Shown here one piece after another: positions 1 to 11,284 of a stretch of 64,000 nt of DNA. Source of the stretch: Egicoccus halophilus. GTDB lineage: Bacteria; Actinomycetota; Nitriliruptoria; Nitriliruptorales; Nitriliruptoraceae. The notes beneath the pieces are model-generated. The model made no database searches and was not told the DNA's origin. It saw only the letters and a program-made list of their open reading frames with translations. The DNA lies in assembly GCF_004300825.1 (NCBI RefSeq), contig NZ_CP036250.1, positions 620,001-684,000 on the forward strand. Direction: 5' to 3'. Numbering within the stretch: position 1 is the first letter of the stretch; every line of letters starts with the position of its first letter. Made by a program: the position numbers and the translations under genes.

Positions 1-1
1 T

Positions 2-745
2 CTCGCGGTGGCCAGCGTGTTCATCTACGTGGGCTCGCTGCGGGTGAGCGACATCGTCAACGCGCAGGCCGGCGACGGGCTGTGGGCCGGCATGCCCGGC
101 TGGTTCGTGGTCCCGCTGTTCCCGGCGTTCGTGGTCTTCCTCGTCGGCATGGTCGCCGAGGCCGGCCGCACCCCGTTCGACCTCGCCGAGGCCGAGGGGG
201 AGCTCGTCGGCGGGTTCGTCACCGAGTACTCGGCCCTGCGGTTCGGCCTGTTCATGATCGCGGAGTTCATGGGCGCGATCACCCAGTCGGCGATCATGGT
301 CACGCTGTTCTTCGGTGGCCCGAGCGGTCCGACGTTCGGGCTCGAGGGCACGGCGGCCGGTCTGCTCGGTTTCGTGTGGTTCGCGCTCAAGACGCTGTTC
401 TTCGTGTTCTTCTTCATCCTGCTGCGTGGTGCGCTGCCGCGCTACCGCTACGACAAGCTGATGGAGCTGGGCTGGAAGATCCTGATCCCGATCGCCCTGG
501 TGTGGACCATGGTCACGGCCGTGTTCGTGCTCCTCGCCGAGCAGGGCGGCCTGGCCACCGAGGCCCGTGTCGGCCTCGCCGTGGGTGCGGTCCTGATCCT
601 CGCCCTGCTGCTGTTCGTCCGCCCCAAGGGCGACGACGACGCACCGTCGGATCCCGCGTCCACCGACCGGTCACGCGACATCGACACGCCCGCCCACACC
701 GTGGCGCCGCCCGCGGACTCCACCACCACCGGGAGGAACGGCTGA
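2..745 (+). CDS. nuoH: NADH-quinone oxidoreductase subunit H, first cluster (5' truncated)
   Basis: C-terminal ~247 residues of the membrane subunit that links the quinone site to the proton-pumping arm of complex I. The start lies before the window. The signature loop [10 protein letters not shown] followed by [11 protein letters not shown] is visible near residue 60 of the fragment, with several transmembrane helices after it. The usual loop form is FDLPEAExEL, so the Pro is missing here. A hydrophilic, Asp/Thr/Ser-rich tail of about 35 residues ends the protein. The stop overlaps the nuoI start by one base (TGATG). Confidence 0.95.
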   Translation, partial: LAVASVFIYVGSLRVSDIVNAQAGDGLWAGMPGWFVVPLFPAFVVFLVGMVAEAGRTPFDLAEAEGELVGGFVTEYSALRFGLFMIAEFMGAITQSAIMVTLFFGGPSGPTFGLEGTAAGLLGFVWFALKTLFFVFFFILLRGALPRYRYDKLMELGWKILIPIALVWTMVTAVFVLLAEQGGLATEARVGLAVGAVLILALLLFVRPKGDDDAPSDPASTDRSRDIDTPAHTVAPPADSTTTGRNG

Positions 746-1524
746 TGCCTGCCCCCCTCGTCACCCTGCTGTTCTTCGTCGTCATCGTCGCGCTGCTGGC
801 GCTGTTCCTCACCCAGACGCACTGGGGGCGCGGATTCCTCGTGCCGCTCAAGGCGATGGTCCGCAAGGCGGAGACGGCGCAGTACCCCGAGCAGCCCCGT
901 CCGGTCACGCCGCGCTTCCACGGGCGGCACCAGCTCAACCGATACGCGGACGGGCTGGAGAAGTGCATCGGCTGCGAGCTGTGCGCGTGGGCGTGTCCGG
1001 CGGATGCGATCTACGTCCAGGGCGCCGACAACACGCTCGAGGCCCGCTACTCGCCGGGTGAGCGCTTCGCCGACGACTATCAGATCAACTACAACCGCTG
1101 CATCCTGTGCGGCCTGTGCATCGAGGCGTGCCCGACCCGGGCGCTGACCATGACGCACGACTACGAGTTCTCGGCCGACACCCGCCGTGGGCTGATCTGG
1201 ACCAAGGAGAACCTGCTGGTCCCGGTCGCGCCCGGCGGCGAGGACACCCCGCACACCGACCGCGAGGTGCGTCAACGGGGGCTCAACTACTACGGTGGTC
1301 TGGCGGTCACGCCGCCCAACCTCCATGGTGGGCGTTTCGAGCCGGCGGCCAACGCACCGTCCGCTCGGGCCGGACAGGTCATCCCGTCGGGTGAGCTGCC
1401 CTCGACCAGCGAGGACCCGGTCGACTCGGCCATCGTCAGCCGTGCCAACTCCACCGACCCGTCGCGCCGCGACGGGGCGTCCGCGCCCAGCCAGGGCAAC
1501 ACCGACCCATGGGGGGAGCGCTAG
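745..1524 (+). CDS. nuoI: NADH-quinone oxidoreductase subunit I, first cluster
   Basis: Carries iron-sulfur clusters N6a and N6b, which pass electrons toward NuoB. Two CxxCxxCxxxCP motifs are visible at Cys 74/77/80/84 and 119/122/125/129 of 259 residues. The ATG overlaps the nuoH stop and a GGAGG lies about 10 bases upstream. Residues 5-22 form a strongly hydrophobic helix before the usual YPEQPRP segment. Most NuoI proteins begin with an amphipathic segment there, so this one may have an added membrane anchor. A Ser/Pro-rich tail follows the ferredoxin domain. Confidence 0.96.
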   Translation: MPAPLVTLLFFVVIVALLALFLTQTHWGRGFLVPLKAMVRKAETAQYPEQPRPVTPRFHGRHQLNRYADGLEKCIGCELCAWACPADAIYVQGADNTLEARYSPGERFADDYQINYNRCILCGLCIEACPTRALTMTHDYEFSADTRRGLIWTKENLLVPVAPGGEDTPHTDREVRQRGLNYYGGLAVTPPNLHGGRFEPAANAPSARAGQVIPSGELPSTSEDPVDSAIVSRANSTDPSRRDGASAPSQGNTDPWGER

Positions 1525-2322
1525 ATGTCCCTGCTTGCCCAGGCCGCCGACGGGGCGGCCGTCGGAGGCAGCACGGCCGAGGTCGTGTTGTTCTGGATCT
1601 TCGCGGTGATCGCGCTCGGCGCGGCCATCGGCGTGGTGACCATGCGCAACATCGTGCACGGCGCGTTGATGCTGGTGGTGAACCTGCTGGCCGTGGCCGG
1701 GCTCTACCTCGGCCTGGAATCGCCGTTCCTGTCGATCATCCAGGTGCTGGTCTACGCCGGCGCGATCATGGTCCTGTTCCTGTTCGTCATCATGCTGCTC
1801 GGCGTCGACCGCGACGACCTGCTGCTGGCGACCGACGTCCGTGCTCGGGTGTTGGCCGGTGCGGGCGGGGCGTTGTTGGCCGGCGCACTGCTGTTCGGCT
1901 TCGTCGGTCCCTACACCGGGGACGCATCGGTGTGTCCGCACGGTGAGGCGGTGGCCGCGCCGGCGACCGGCGACGGCGTGAGCTGCGTCGGACTGGCCCA
2001 GGCCAAGGACGCCGACGACGACGCCGGGGTGGCGCTGCTCGGCCGGCGCCTGTTCACCCGCTACACGTTGCCGTTCGAGCTCTCGGCGCTGTTGCTCACG
2101 GTCGCCACGATCGGCGCCGTGGTGATGGCGCGCCGCAAGGACCTGGCCCCCGACGACATCGAGGACCACGTCTTCTCCGACGCCGAGGTCCTCGCCCGCG
2201 GTGACCACCTCGGTGAGGAGGGTGCCGACGTCGGCGCTGCCGACCTGCGCGGCGAGCAGGCCGCCTTCGGGGAGCCGGACGCCTCCAGCACCCCACCCCT
2301 GCGCGACGAACGGGAGGGCTGA
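1525..2322 (+). CDS. nuoJ: NADH-quinone oxidoreductase subunit J, first cluster
   Basis: Membrane subunit of complex I, 265 residues, with five predicted membrane helices. The core motif VYAGAIMVLFLFVIMLLG near residues 75-92 is the conserved TM3 region with the pi-bulge. A loop around residues 130-165 holds two Cys and is rich in Ala and Asp. The C-terminal ~60 residues are hydrophilic and acidic. The ATG follows the nuoI TAG directly, so the two are translated from one message. Confidence 0.95.
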   Translation: MSLLAQAADGAAVGGSTAEVVLFWIFAVIALGAAIGVVTMRNIVHGALMLVVNLLAVAGLYLGLESPFLSIIQVLVYAGAIMVLFLFVIMLLGVDRDDLLLATDVRARVLAGAGGALLAGALLFGFVGPYTGDASVCPHGEAVAAPATGDGVSCVGLAQAKDADDDAGVALLGRRLFTRYTLPFELSALLLTVATIGAVVMARRKDLAPDDIEDHVFSDAEVLARGDHLGEEGADVGAADLRGEQAAFGEPDASSTPPLRDEREG

Positions 2323-2325
2323 GTC

Positions 2326-2625
2326 GTGGAGATCGGTTACTACTTCGCCCTGTCGGCGCTGCTGTTCTGCGTCGGGCTCGTGGGTGTGCTCATCCGGCGC
2401 AACGCCATCGTGCTGTTCATGTGCATCGAGCTGATGCTCAACGCCATCAACCTGACCCTGGCCGCCGCCGCCCGCATGTGGGGCGGCCCGGACGGGCAGG
2501 TCTTCGTCTTCTTCGTCATCGTCGTCGCCGCGGCGGAGGTGGTGGTCGGCCTCGCGCTGATCGTCAACCTCTTCTTCCGCCGCGGGACGGTCGACGTCGA
2601 CGTCCCCCAGCTGTTGAGGTACTGA
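2326..2625 (+). CDS. nuoK: NADH-quinone oxidoreductase subunit K, first cluster
   Basis: Small antiporter-like membrane subunit of 99 residues, the usual family length, with three membrane helices. The two membrane glutamates needed for proton transfer are present: Glu35 in [10 protein letters not shown] and Glu71 in [11 protein letters not shown] start, three bases after the nuoJ stop. Confidence 0.95.
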   Translation: MEIGYYFALSALLFCVGLVGVLIRRNAIVLFMCIELMLNAINLTLAAAARMWGGPDGQVFVFFVIVVAAAEVVVGLALIVNLFFRRGTVDVDVPQLLRY

Positions 2626-2626
2626 C

Positions 2627-4576
<1,950 letters not shown>

Positions 4577-4579
4577 GCG

Positions 4580-6085
4580 ATGGAACTCGGATCGATCACC
4601 CTGACCCTGGCGCTGCCGCTCTTCGGCGCGCTGGTCCTCGCCTTCGTCGCGGACGACCCGCGCGTGGTGCGCATCGTGGGGCTCGTCGCCTCCGCTGCCG
4701 CCTTCGTCGCGTCGCTGTTGATCCTCGTCGACTTCGACCTCGCCAACCCGGCGCTGCAGCTCGAGGAGCGCGTGAACTGGATCCCGGCGATCGGGGCGGA
4801 CTTCGCCCTGGCCGTCGACGGGGTCAGTCTCGCGCTCATCCTGCTGACCACGTTCCTGGTGCCGCTGATCCTGATCGCGTCCTTCGACAGCGTGAAGGTC
4901 AACCTCAAGGGGTACGTGGCGGCGTTCCTCGCGCTCGAGACGGCCGTGCTGGGCGTCTTCGCGGCGACCGACCTGCTGCTGTTCGCGGTGTTCTTCGAGT
5001 TCACCCTGATCCCGATGTACTTCATCATCGGCATCTGGGGTGGCGCCAAGCGCAAGTACGCCGCGGTCAAGTTCTTCCTGTACACCACGCTGGGCGGTCT
5101 GCTCATGCTGGTGGCGATCCTGTACCTGTACGCCCAGGCCGGCAGCTTCGACTACCAGGCGATCCGCGCCGTCGAGTTGACGGCCAACGAGCAGTACTGG
5201 CTCTTCGCCGCGTTCCTGCTCGCCTTCGCCATCAAGGTGCCGATCTTCCCGGTCCACACCTGGCTGCCCGACGCCCACACCGAGGCGCCGACCGGAGGCT
5301 CGGTGTTCCTGGCCGGCGTCCTGCTCAAGATGGGCACCTTCGGGCTGCTGCGCTACGCGCTGCCGCTGTTCCCCCAGGCCACGATCGACTGGGCCCCGGC
5401 GCTGCTGGTGGTCTCGGTGGTCGGCATCCTCTACGGCTCGGTCGTGGCGCTGATGCAGAAGGACATCAAGCGGTTGATCGCCTACTCGTCGGTGGCCCAC
5501 ATGGGCTTCGTGGTGCTGGGCACGTTCGCCCTCAACGCCACGGCGACCACGGCCTCGGTCGTGCAGATGGTCAACCACGGTCTGTCCACCGGCGCGCTGT
5601 TCCTGCTGATCGGCTTCCTCTACGAACGGCGTCACACCCGGCAGATCGCCGCGTTCGGCGGTCTGGCCAAGCGGGTGCCGATCATGGCCGGACTGTGGTT
5701 GCTCGTGTCGATGTCGTCGCTGGCCCTGCCGGGTCTCAACGGCTTCGTCGGGGAGTTCCCGATCCTGCTCGGCACGTTCCAGACGGCACGGTGGGCCGGT
5801 GTGCTCGCCGCGTTCGGTGCCGTCCTCGCCGCCCTCTACCTGCTCTGGGCCTACCAGCGGATGTTCCACGGTCCGCTCGTGGGTGCCGACAACGAGCACA
5901 CCACCGACCTCAAGCCCCGGGAGATCGGCGTCCTGGCTCCGCTCGTCGTGCTGATCGTCGGCATCGGCGTGTACCCGCAGCCGCTGTTCGACCTCGTCGA
6001 GCCCGCGGTCGACCGCGTGCTGACCGAGGTCGGCGTCGCCGACGCGCCGGCGGTCGAGCCGGCCGCCGCAGTCTCCGAGGAGTAG
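4580..6085 (+). CDS. nuoM: NADH-quinone oxidoreductase subunit M, first cluster
   Basis: Antiporter-like proton-pumping subunit, 501 residues. Key residues are Glu140 in FFEFTLIPMYF and Lys219 in FAIKVPIFPVHTWLPDAH. It starts three bases after nuoL and shares the message. The last ~25 residues are hydrophilic. Confidence 0.96.
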   Translation: MELGSITLTLALPLFGALVLAFVADDPRVVRIVGLVASAAAFVASLLILVDFDLANPALQLEERVNWIPAIGADFALAVDGVSLALILLTTFLVPLILIASFDSVKVNLKGYVAAFLALETAVLGVFAATDLLLFAVFFEFTLIPMYFIIGIWGGAKRKYAAVKFFLYTTLGGLLMLVAILYLYAQAGSFDYQAIRAVELTANEQYWLFAAFLLAFAIKVPIFPVHTWLPDAHTEAPTGGSVFLAGVLLKMGTFGLLRYALPLFPQATIDWAPALLVVSVVGILYGSVVALMQKDIKRLIAYSSVAHMGFVVLGTFALNATATTASVVQMVNHGLSTGALFLLIGFLYERRHTRQIAAFGGLAKRVPIMAGLWLLVSMSSLALPGLNGFVGEFPILLGTFQTARWAGVLAAFGAVLAALYLLWAYQRMFHGPLVGADNEHTTDLKPREIGVLAPLVVLIVGIGVYPQPLFDLVEPAVDRVLTEVGVADAPAVEPAAAVSEE

Positions 6086-6089
6086 GAGC

Positions 6090-7736
6090 GTGCCCGTGTT
6101 CCTCGCCCAGTCCACCATTGCCGACGGGCCGCAGATCGCCTGGTCGAGCTTCGCACCGGAGCTGGCGGTCGTCTGCGCCTCGCTGGTGCTCCTGCTGCTC
6201 GCCGTGGCCGGATCCCGTCGTCTGCTCGTCGGCATCGTCGCCGGCGTGCCCGCCATCGCCGCCGGTGTGTGGCTCGTCACCGAGGGCTTCGTGGTCCCCG
6301 GTGCCGTGACCATCGCGTTGGGGGCGGCCGCGCCGGCCCTGGTCGTCGCCTTCCCGGGCCGGCCCTCGCTCACCCAGTCGTGGGGTGCCGGACTGTCGCT
6401 GCTCGCGGCGCTGGTGCTCACCTTCTGGCAGTACGCCGAGGTCTTGGCGCCCGAGGGCGGGCTCATCGCGCCCCAGTCCGCGATGCAGGGCGCCCTGGCC
6501 AACGACGGCATCGGGTTCTTCACCCGCATCACCGTCTACCTGTCGGCCCTGTTGGTGATCCCGATCGGCTACGGCTACCTGCGCGACCGCCGGATCGGTC
6601 GCGCCGAGGTCGAGCCGCTGCTGCTGCTCAGTGTCGCCGGCATGGCGTTCCTCGGGACGGCCAACGACCTCATCACGCTGTTCATCAGCCTCGAGGTCCT
6701 GTCGATGGCGCTCTACATCCTCACCGGCCTGGCCCGGCGCGACCGCCGTTCGCAGGAGTCGTCGCTGAAGTACTTCATCCTCGGCTCGGTCGCCTCGGCG
6801 ATCCTGCTGTACGGGATGGCGCTGCTGTACGTGGCCACCGGCTCGCTCGACCTGCCCACCATCGGGGCGGGCCTGGGCCTGGTCACCACCCCGTCGGTCG
6901 TCGGCGCCCTCGGGCTCGCGCTGGTGACGGTCGGCATCGGCTTCAAGGTCGCGCTCGCCCCGTTCCACCTGTGGACGCCCGACGTCTACCAGGGCGCGCC
7001 CACCAACGTCACCGCGTTCATGGCCGCCGCCGTCAAGGCCGCCGGGTTCGCCGCACTGCTGCGGCTGTACCTGGTCGCGTTCCCGGCGCTCGAGCAGCTG
7101 TGGATCCCGGTGCTGAGCGTGCTGGCCGCGATCTCGATGCTCTACGGCGCCTGGGTCGCGATCGTCCAGCGCGACGTCAAGCGCATGCTGGCCTTCTCGT
7201 CGATCACCCATGCCGGCTACGCCACGATCGGGGTGGTGAGCAACTCCGACGCCGGCCTGTCGGCGACCCTGTGGTACCTGCTGACCTACGCGGTCGCGAC
7301 GCTGGGCGCCTTCGGGTGCGTGCTCGCCATCGAGCGGGTGCGTCGCGGTGAGGTGACCCTGGTCGACCTGCGGGGGTTGGGCAAGACCTCGCCACTGCTG
7401 GCGGGGATCTTCACCCTGTGCCTGCTGTCGTTGGCCGGGGTGCCGGCCACGGCCGGGTTCATCGGCAAGCTGGTGGTGTTCCAGGCCGGTGTCGCCGCCG
7501 GGCACACCTGGCTGGTCGTCATCGGCGTGCTGAGCTCGGTGATCGCCGCGTTCTTCTACCTGCGCCTGGCCGGCATGATGTTCCTGGAGGACGTCGAGGA
7601 GGGGCGCGCCATCCCGCTGGTCACGACCGGGCTCTCCGCCGGCGTGTACGCATCGGCCGTCCTGGTCCTGTTCCTCGGGATCTGGCCGCAGCTGCTGCTG
7701 CAGCTGTCCGAGTACGCCGCGGCTGTGGTTCGGTGA
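6090..7736 (+). CDS. nuoN: NADH-quinone oxidoreductase subunit N, first cluster
   Basis: Antiporter-like subunit, 548 residues, last gene of this nuo cluster. Glu202 in ISLEVLSMALYIL and Lys286 in GFKVALAPFHLWTPDVYQG mark the proton path. GTG start four bases after nuoM, with GGAG just upstream. The first ~60 residues form extra hydrophobic helices. The stop overlaps the next gene (GTGA). Confidence 0.96.
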   Translation: MPVFLAQSTIADGPQIAWSSFAPELAVVCASLVLLLLAVAGSRRLLVGIVAGVPAIAAGVWLVTEGFVVPGAVTIALGAAAPALVVAFPGRPSLTQSWGAGLSLLAALVLTFWQYAEVLAPEGGLIAPQSAMQGALANDGIGFFTRITVYLSALLVIPIGYGYLRDRRIGRAEVEPLLLLSVAGMAFLGTANDLITLFISLEVLSMALYILTGLARRDRRSQESSLKYFILGSVASAILLYGMALLYVATGSLDLPTIGAGLGLVTTPSVVGALGLALVTVGIGFKVALAPFHLWTPDVYQGAPTNVTAFMAAAVKAAGFAALLRLYLVAFPALEQLWIPVLSVLAAISMLYGAWVAIVQRDVKRMLAFSSITHAGYATIGVVSNSDAGLSATLWYLLTYAVATLGAFGCVLAIERVRRGEVTLVDLRGLGKTSPLLAGIFTLCLLSLAGVPATAGFIGKLVVFQAGVAAGHTWLVVIGVLSSVIAAFFYLRLAGMMFLEDVEEGRAIPLVTTGLSAGVYASAVLVLFLGIWPQLLLQLSEYAAAVVR

Positions 7737-8812
7737 CGGCCTCCACCCGCCCGGGCGACCCGCCGCGCGCCGCGCGGCTGACGATCCCTGCCCCGGTCCT
7801 CGACGAGCTCGAGGCCCACGGGCTGCCCGTGGCCGACGTCCTCGACGGGGTGGAGCAGCGCCTGCACGAGCAGGTGACGTCGAACCACGCCTTCGTCGAC
7901 GAGGTGGCCCGCTACCTGATCAGTGCGGGCGGCAAACGCTTCCGGCCGCTGATGGTCGCGCTGACCGGTCACCTCGGGCCCAACCCGCCCGTCGCCGGCG
8001 TCGCCGAGGACGCGACCCGGCGGGCGTTGGTCGACGCCGGGGTGATCGTGGAGCTGGTGCACCTTGCCACGCTCTACCACGACGACGTGATCGACGAGGC
8101 ACCGGCCCGGCGCGGCACGCCGTCGGCCAACTCGCGGTGGGACAACACGGTCGCGATCCTGACCGGGGACTACCTGTTCGCCCGGGCGTCGGACCTGTCG
8201 GCCGATCTCGGCGTCGACGTGACCCGGATCATGGCGCGCACGCTGGCCCGTCTGTGCGAGGGACAGATCCGCGAGGTGCAGACCTCCCTGGGCGCGCTGC
8301 CCGACGTCCCGCAGATCGAGCCGACGTTGGCGCACTACCTCGAGGTGATCTCCGGCAAGACGGCGTCGCTGATCGAGACCTCCTGCCGGTACGGCGCGCT
8401 GTTGTCGGGCTCGTCCGCCGACGAGGTCGAGGCCGCGGCCCGCTACGGCTGGAACGTCGGGATGGCGTTCCAGCTCTCCGACGACATCCTCGACGTGGCC
8501 TCGGAGCACGAGGCGTCGGGCAAGACGCCGGGCACCGACCTGCGCGAGGGCGTGCGCACGTTGCCGGTCCTCTACGCGCTCGCCGACGACCCCGACGGCG
8601 AGCTCGCGTCCCTGCTCGACGGCGAGCTCGGCGACGCCGAGGTGGCCCGGGCGCTCGAGCTGCTGCGCTCGGGCGATGCGCTGGCCCGATCGCGCGCGTC
8701 GGCGGCCGGGTACGTCAACGACGCGGTCGGGGAGCTCGCCGGATTCGGGGAGCGCCCGGTGGTGACGGCGCTGACCCGGCTCGCCGAGTACTCCCTCGAC
8801 CGGGTCGGCTGA
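7733..8812 (+). CDS. Polyprenyl diphosphate synthase (probably menaquinone side chain)
   Basis: All-trans polyprenyl synthase of 359 residues that extends allylic diphosphates with isopentenyl diphosphate. GGKRFRP lies at 66-72, the first Asp-rich motif DDVID at 117-121 and the second DDILD at 250-254. The GTG start overlaps the nuoN stop by four bases, so the gene is translationally coupled to complex I. This context suggests it makes the isoprenoid tail of menaquinone, the electron acceptor of the Nuo complexes. Chain length cannot be read from sequence. From memory, a polyprenyl synthase also lies between the two nuo clusters in Streptomyces. Confidence 0.9.
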   Translation: MTASTRPGDPPRAARLTIPAPVLDELEAHGLPVADVLDGVEQRLHEQVTSNHAFVDEVARYLISAGGKRFRPLMVALTGHLGPNPPVAGVAEDATRRALVDAGVIVELVHLATLYHDDVIDEAPARRGTPSANSRWDNTVAILTGDYLFARASDLSADLGVDVTRIMARTLARLCEGQIREVQTSLGALPDVPQIEPTLAHYLEVISGKTASLIETSCRYGALLSGSSADEVEAAARYGWNVGMAFQLSDDILDVASEHEASGKTPGTDLREGVRTLPVLYALADDPDGELASLLDGELGDAEVARALELLRSGDALARSRASAAGYVNDAVGELAGFGERPVVTALTRLAEYSLDRVG

Positions 8813-8825
8813 CGGCTCGCGAGCC

Positions 8826-9509
8826 ATGACGACACCCGACACCGATCTCGCGGCCCTGCTCGGCCCGGGGTGGTCCGAGGCGCTCGCGCCGGTGCACGGG
8901 CGCATCCGGGCGATGGGGGACTTCCTGCGTGCCGAGCAGGCGGCGGGACGCGGCTTCCTGCCGCGCGGGTCGCAGGTCTTCGCCGCCTTCGCGCAGCCGT
9001 TCGACGCCGTCCGGGTGCTGGTGGTCGGTCAGGACCCGTATCCGACCCCGGGTCATCCGATCGGGCTCGCCTTCTCGGTCGCGCCCGACGTGCGGCCGCT
9101 GCCGGCGTCGCTGCGCAACGTCTACGCCGAGTACCGCGCCGACCTCGGCCATCCCGAGCCGGCCACCGGGGACCTGACCCCGTGGGTGGGACAGGGGGTG
9201 CTGCTGCTCAACCGGTGCCTGACCGTGGCACCCGGCGCGCCCGCCTCGCACCGAGGCAAGGGGTGGGAGCAGGTGACCGAGGCGGTGATCGACGCGCTGG
9301 TCGGCCGCGGAGGCCCGTTGGTCGCGATCCTGTGGGGCCGCGACGCCCGCTCGCTGGTGTCACGACTCGGTGCCGTGCCGCGGATCGAGTCGGCGCACCC
9401 GAGCCCGCTGTCGGCACGCAGCGGCTTCTTCGGCTCCCGGCCCTTCAGCCGCGCCAACGCGCTGCTCGCCGACCAGGGCGCCGAACGGGTCGACTGGCGG
9501 CTGCCGTGA
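8826..9509 (+). CDS. ung: Uracil-DNA glycosylase, family 1
   Basis: Removes uracil from DNA after cytosine deamination or dUTP incorporation, 227 residues. The water-activating motif [11 protein letters not shown] is at 68-78, the LLLN segment at 126-129 and the HPSPLS motif with the catalytic His at 191-196. ATG start 13 bases after the polyprenyl synthase and in the same direction, so probably co-transcribed. Confidence 0.96.
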   Translation: MTTPDTDLAALLGPGWSEALAPVHGRIRAMGDFLRAEQAAGRGFLPRGSQVFAAFAQPFDAVRVLVVGQDPYPTPGHPIGLAFSVAPDVRPLPASLRNVYAEYRADLGHPEPATGDLTPWVGQGVLLLNRCLTVAPGAPASHRGKGWEQVTEAVIDALVGRGGPLVAILWGRDARSLVSRLGAVPRIESAHPSPLSARSGFFGSRPFSRANALLADQGAERVDWRLP

Positions 9510-9519
9510 GCCGCCGCCC

Positions 9520-10125
9520 GTGAGCGCTCGACTGCGGGCCTACGCCCCGGCCGACCTGCCGGCGCTGCGCCACGTCTGCGTCGCCACCGGCGCGGCCGGA
9601 CGGGATGCGACCGGCACGCTGCCCGACGTCGGCATCCTCCCCGACGTCTACGCCGAGCCGTACGTGGTCCTCGAGCCCTCGCTCGCCACCGTCGTCGAGG
9701 ACGCCGCCGGACAGGTGGTGGGCTACGTGCTCGGCACGGCCGACACCGAGCGCTTCGTCGCGGCGTGGCGCGCACGCTGGCTGCCGGTCGCCGCCTCACG
9801 CCACCCCGCCCCCGACGCCGTCGACCACGCCGACCAGGCCCGCCTGGTGCGCACCCTGCACACGCCCGAGTCGATGCGCACCCGGTGGGTCGCCACCCAC
9901 CCCGCCCACCTGCACGTCAACCTGCTGCCGTCGGCCCGCGGTCGCGGGCTCGGCCGCGCGCTGCTCGACCGCTTCACCGCCGCGGTGGCGGCCCGCGGCG
10001 CCGGCGGGGTGCATCTCGGGGTCGCGGCCGACAATCCGGCGGCGCAGGCCTTCTACGCCGCGCTCGGCTACCAGTGTCTGGGTGAGGATCCGGGCGTGGT
10101 CTGGTTCGGTCGCCGCCTGGCGTGA
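9520..10125 (+). CDS. GNAT-family N-acetyltransferase
   Basis: Predicted acetyl-CoA-dependent acetyltransferase, 201 residues, substrate unknown. The acetyl-CoA-binding stretch HLHVNLLPSARGRGLGRALL and the downstream NPAAQAFYAALGY segment are typical of the fold. The central region (residues ~75-125) is longer than in minimal GNAT proteins. GTG start chosen because it lies 10 bases after ung and precedes the first conserved strand (ARLRAYAPADLPAL). Last gene of the run that begins with nuo; a promoter for the next cluster follows. Confidence 0.85.
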   Translation: MSARLRAYAPADLPALRHVCVATGAAGRDATGTLPDVGILPDVYAEPYVVLEPSLATVVEDAAGQVVGYVLGTADTERFVAAWRARWLPVAASRHPAPDAVDHADQARLVRTLHTPESMRTRWVATHPAHLHVNLLPSARGRGLGRALLDRFTAAVAARGAGGVHLGVAADNPAAQAFYAALGYQCLGEDPGVVWFGRRLA

Positions 10126-10133
10126 CCCGTTCG

Positions 10134-10163
10134 TTGGGTCGGTGTCCGCCCGGTTGCTAGCAT
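10134..10163 (+). promoter_or_regulatory. Candidate promoter of the second nuo cluster
   Basis: TTGGGT and TAGCAT are separated by 18 bases. They lie in the 226-base gap before nuoA2, the first gene of the second nuo cluster. This implies a leader of about 180 bases. Read by eye; no transcription data. Confidence 0.45.
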
Positions 10164-10351
10164 CGCCGCCCGCGGTGTTCGTCCCGGTCGTCCGCATGGT
10201 GGGTGTGGCCCGACCGGCCGGCGCGCGGATGGGAGCCGTCACCGGCCCTCGGAAGGCACCGCCGGGAGGCGGGAAGGTGAACGGGAGCAGCACCGACAGG
10301 TAGTGGCGGATCGGCCGGAACGCCGGGGGATACCCTCGACAGGAGGACCGG

Positions 10352-10735
10352 GTGAGCTTCACCGAGCAGTACGGCGCCTTCGCGATCCTCGTGATCGTCG
10401 GCTGCGCGCTGTACGCGATCATCATGCTCGGAAGCCGATTGGTGCGTCCGACCGTTCCCTCACCGCTGAAGCTGACGACCTACGAGTGCGGTGTCGAGGC
10501 GGTCGGGACCGGCTGGTCCCAGATGAACATCCGCTACTACGTCTTCGCGTTCCTGTTCGTCATCTTCGACGTCGAGGCGATCTTCCTGTTCCCGTGGGCG
10601 CTGGTCATCGGTGACCTCGACGGGACCACGACTCCCTCGGCGTTGTTCGCCCTCGTCGCGATGTTCCTGTTCATCGCCACGCTGCTCGAGGGCCTGATGT
10701 ACGCCTGGAAGAAGGGGGTACTGCAATGGGACTGA
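10352..10735 (+). CDS. nuoA: NADH-quinone oxidoreductase subunit A, second cluster
   Basis: Small membrane subunit of 127 residues with three helices. The [20 protein letters not shown] loop, which carries the conserved Cys near the quinone cavity, and [11 protein letters not shown] are both present. GTG start with AGGAGG about 8 bases upstream. First gene of an 11-gene cluster; its end overlaps nuoB. Confidence 0.95.
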   Translation: MSFTEQYGAFAILVIVGCALYAIIMLGSRLVRPTVPSPLKLTTYECGVEAVGTGWSQMNIRYYVFAFLFVIFDVEAIFLFPWALVIGDLDGTTTPSALFALVAMFLFIATLLEGLMYAWKKGVLQWD

Positions 10736-11277
10736 TCGACCAGGTCGAGCTCCCCAAGCCCGTCAAGTACGTCTTCAACTGGGGCCGCAAGTACTCGCTG
10801 TGGTGCTTCAACTTCGGTCTCGCGTGCTGCGCGATCGAGTTCATCGCGGCCTCGGGCTCCCGGCACGACTTCATCCGCCTCGGCGTGATCCCGTTCGCCC
10901 ACGCGCCCCGTCAGGCCGACCTGCTGGTCGTGTCGGGAACGCTGACCGACAAGATGGCCCCGGCGCTGCGCCGGCTCTACGAACAGATGCCCGAGCCGAA
11001 GTACGTGGTCTCGTTCGGTAGCTGCTCCAACTGCGGCGGCCCGTACTGGGACAGCTACTCGGTCACCAAGGGCGTCGACCAGATCCTGCCCGTCGACGTG
11101 TACGTCCCGGGATGTCCTCCCCGTCCGGAAGCCCTGCTGGACGGCATCGTGGCACTGCAGGACCGCATCCAGGGCGAGAGCGTCAAGGACCGCATGGCCC
11201 AGCGTCGACGTGACCCCATCGTGATCCGCTCCGAGGGGCCCGACGTGGCACCCGAGCTCCAGACCGCGGAGGGCTGA
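10726..11277 (+). CDS. nuoB: NADH-quinone oxidoreductase subunit B, second cluster
   Basis: Holds the terminal iron-sulfur cluster N2 that reduces quinone. The N2 ligands are visible as adjacent Cys34-Cys35, Cys100 and Cys130 of 183 residues. An additional Cys103 lies in [11 protein letters not shown]. The ATG lies inside the end of nuoA (10-base overlap). Confidence 0.95.
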   Translation: MGLIDQVELPKPVKYVFNWGRKYSLWCFNFGLACCAIEFIAASGSRHDFIRLGVIPFAHAPRQADLLVVSGTLTDKMAPALRRLYEQMPEPKYVVSFGSCSNCGGPYWDSYSVTKGVDQILPVDVYVPGCPPRPEALLDGIVALQDRIQGESVKDRMAQRRRDPIVIRSEGPDVAPELQTAEG

Positions 11278-11284
11278 GGTCACC

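Noticed and set aside
10331-10336. TACCCT just before nuoA2 as a -10 element
   Set aside because: Its start site would fall inside the AGGAGG ribosome site. The upstream pair at 10134-10163 is more sensible.
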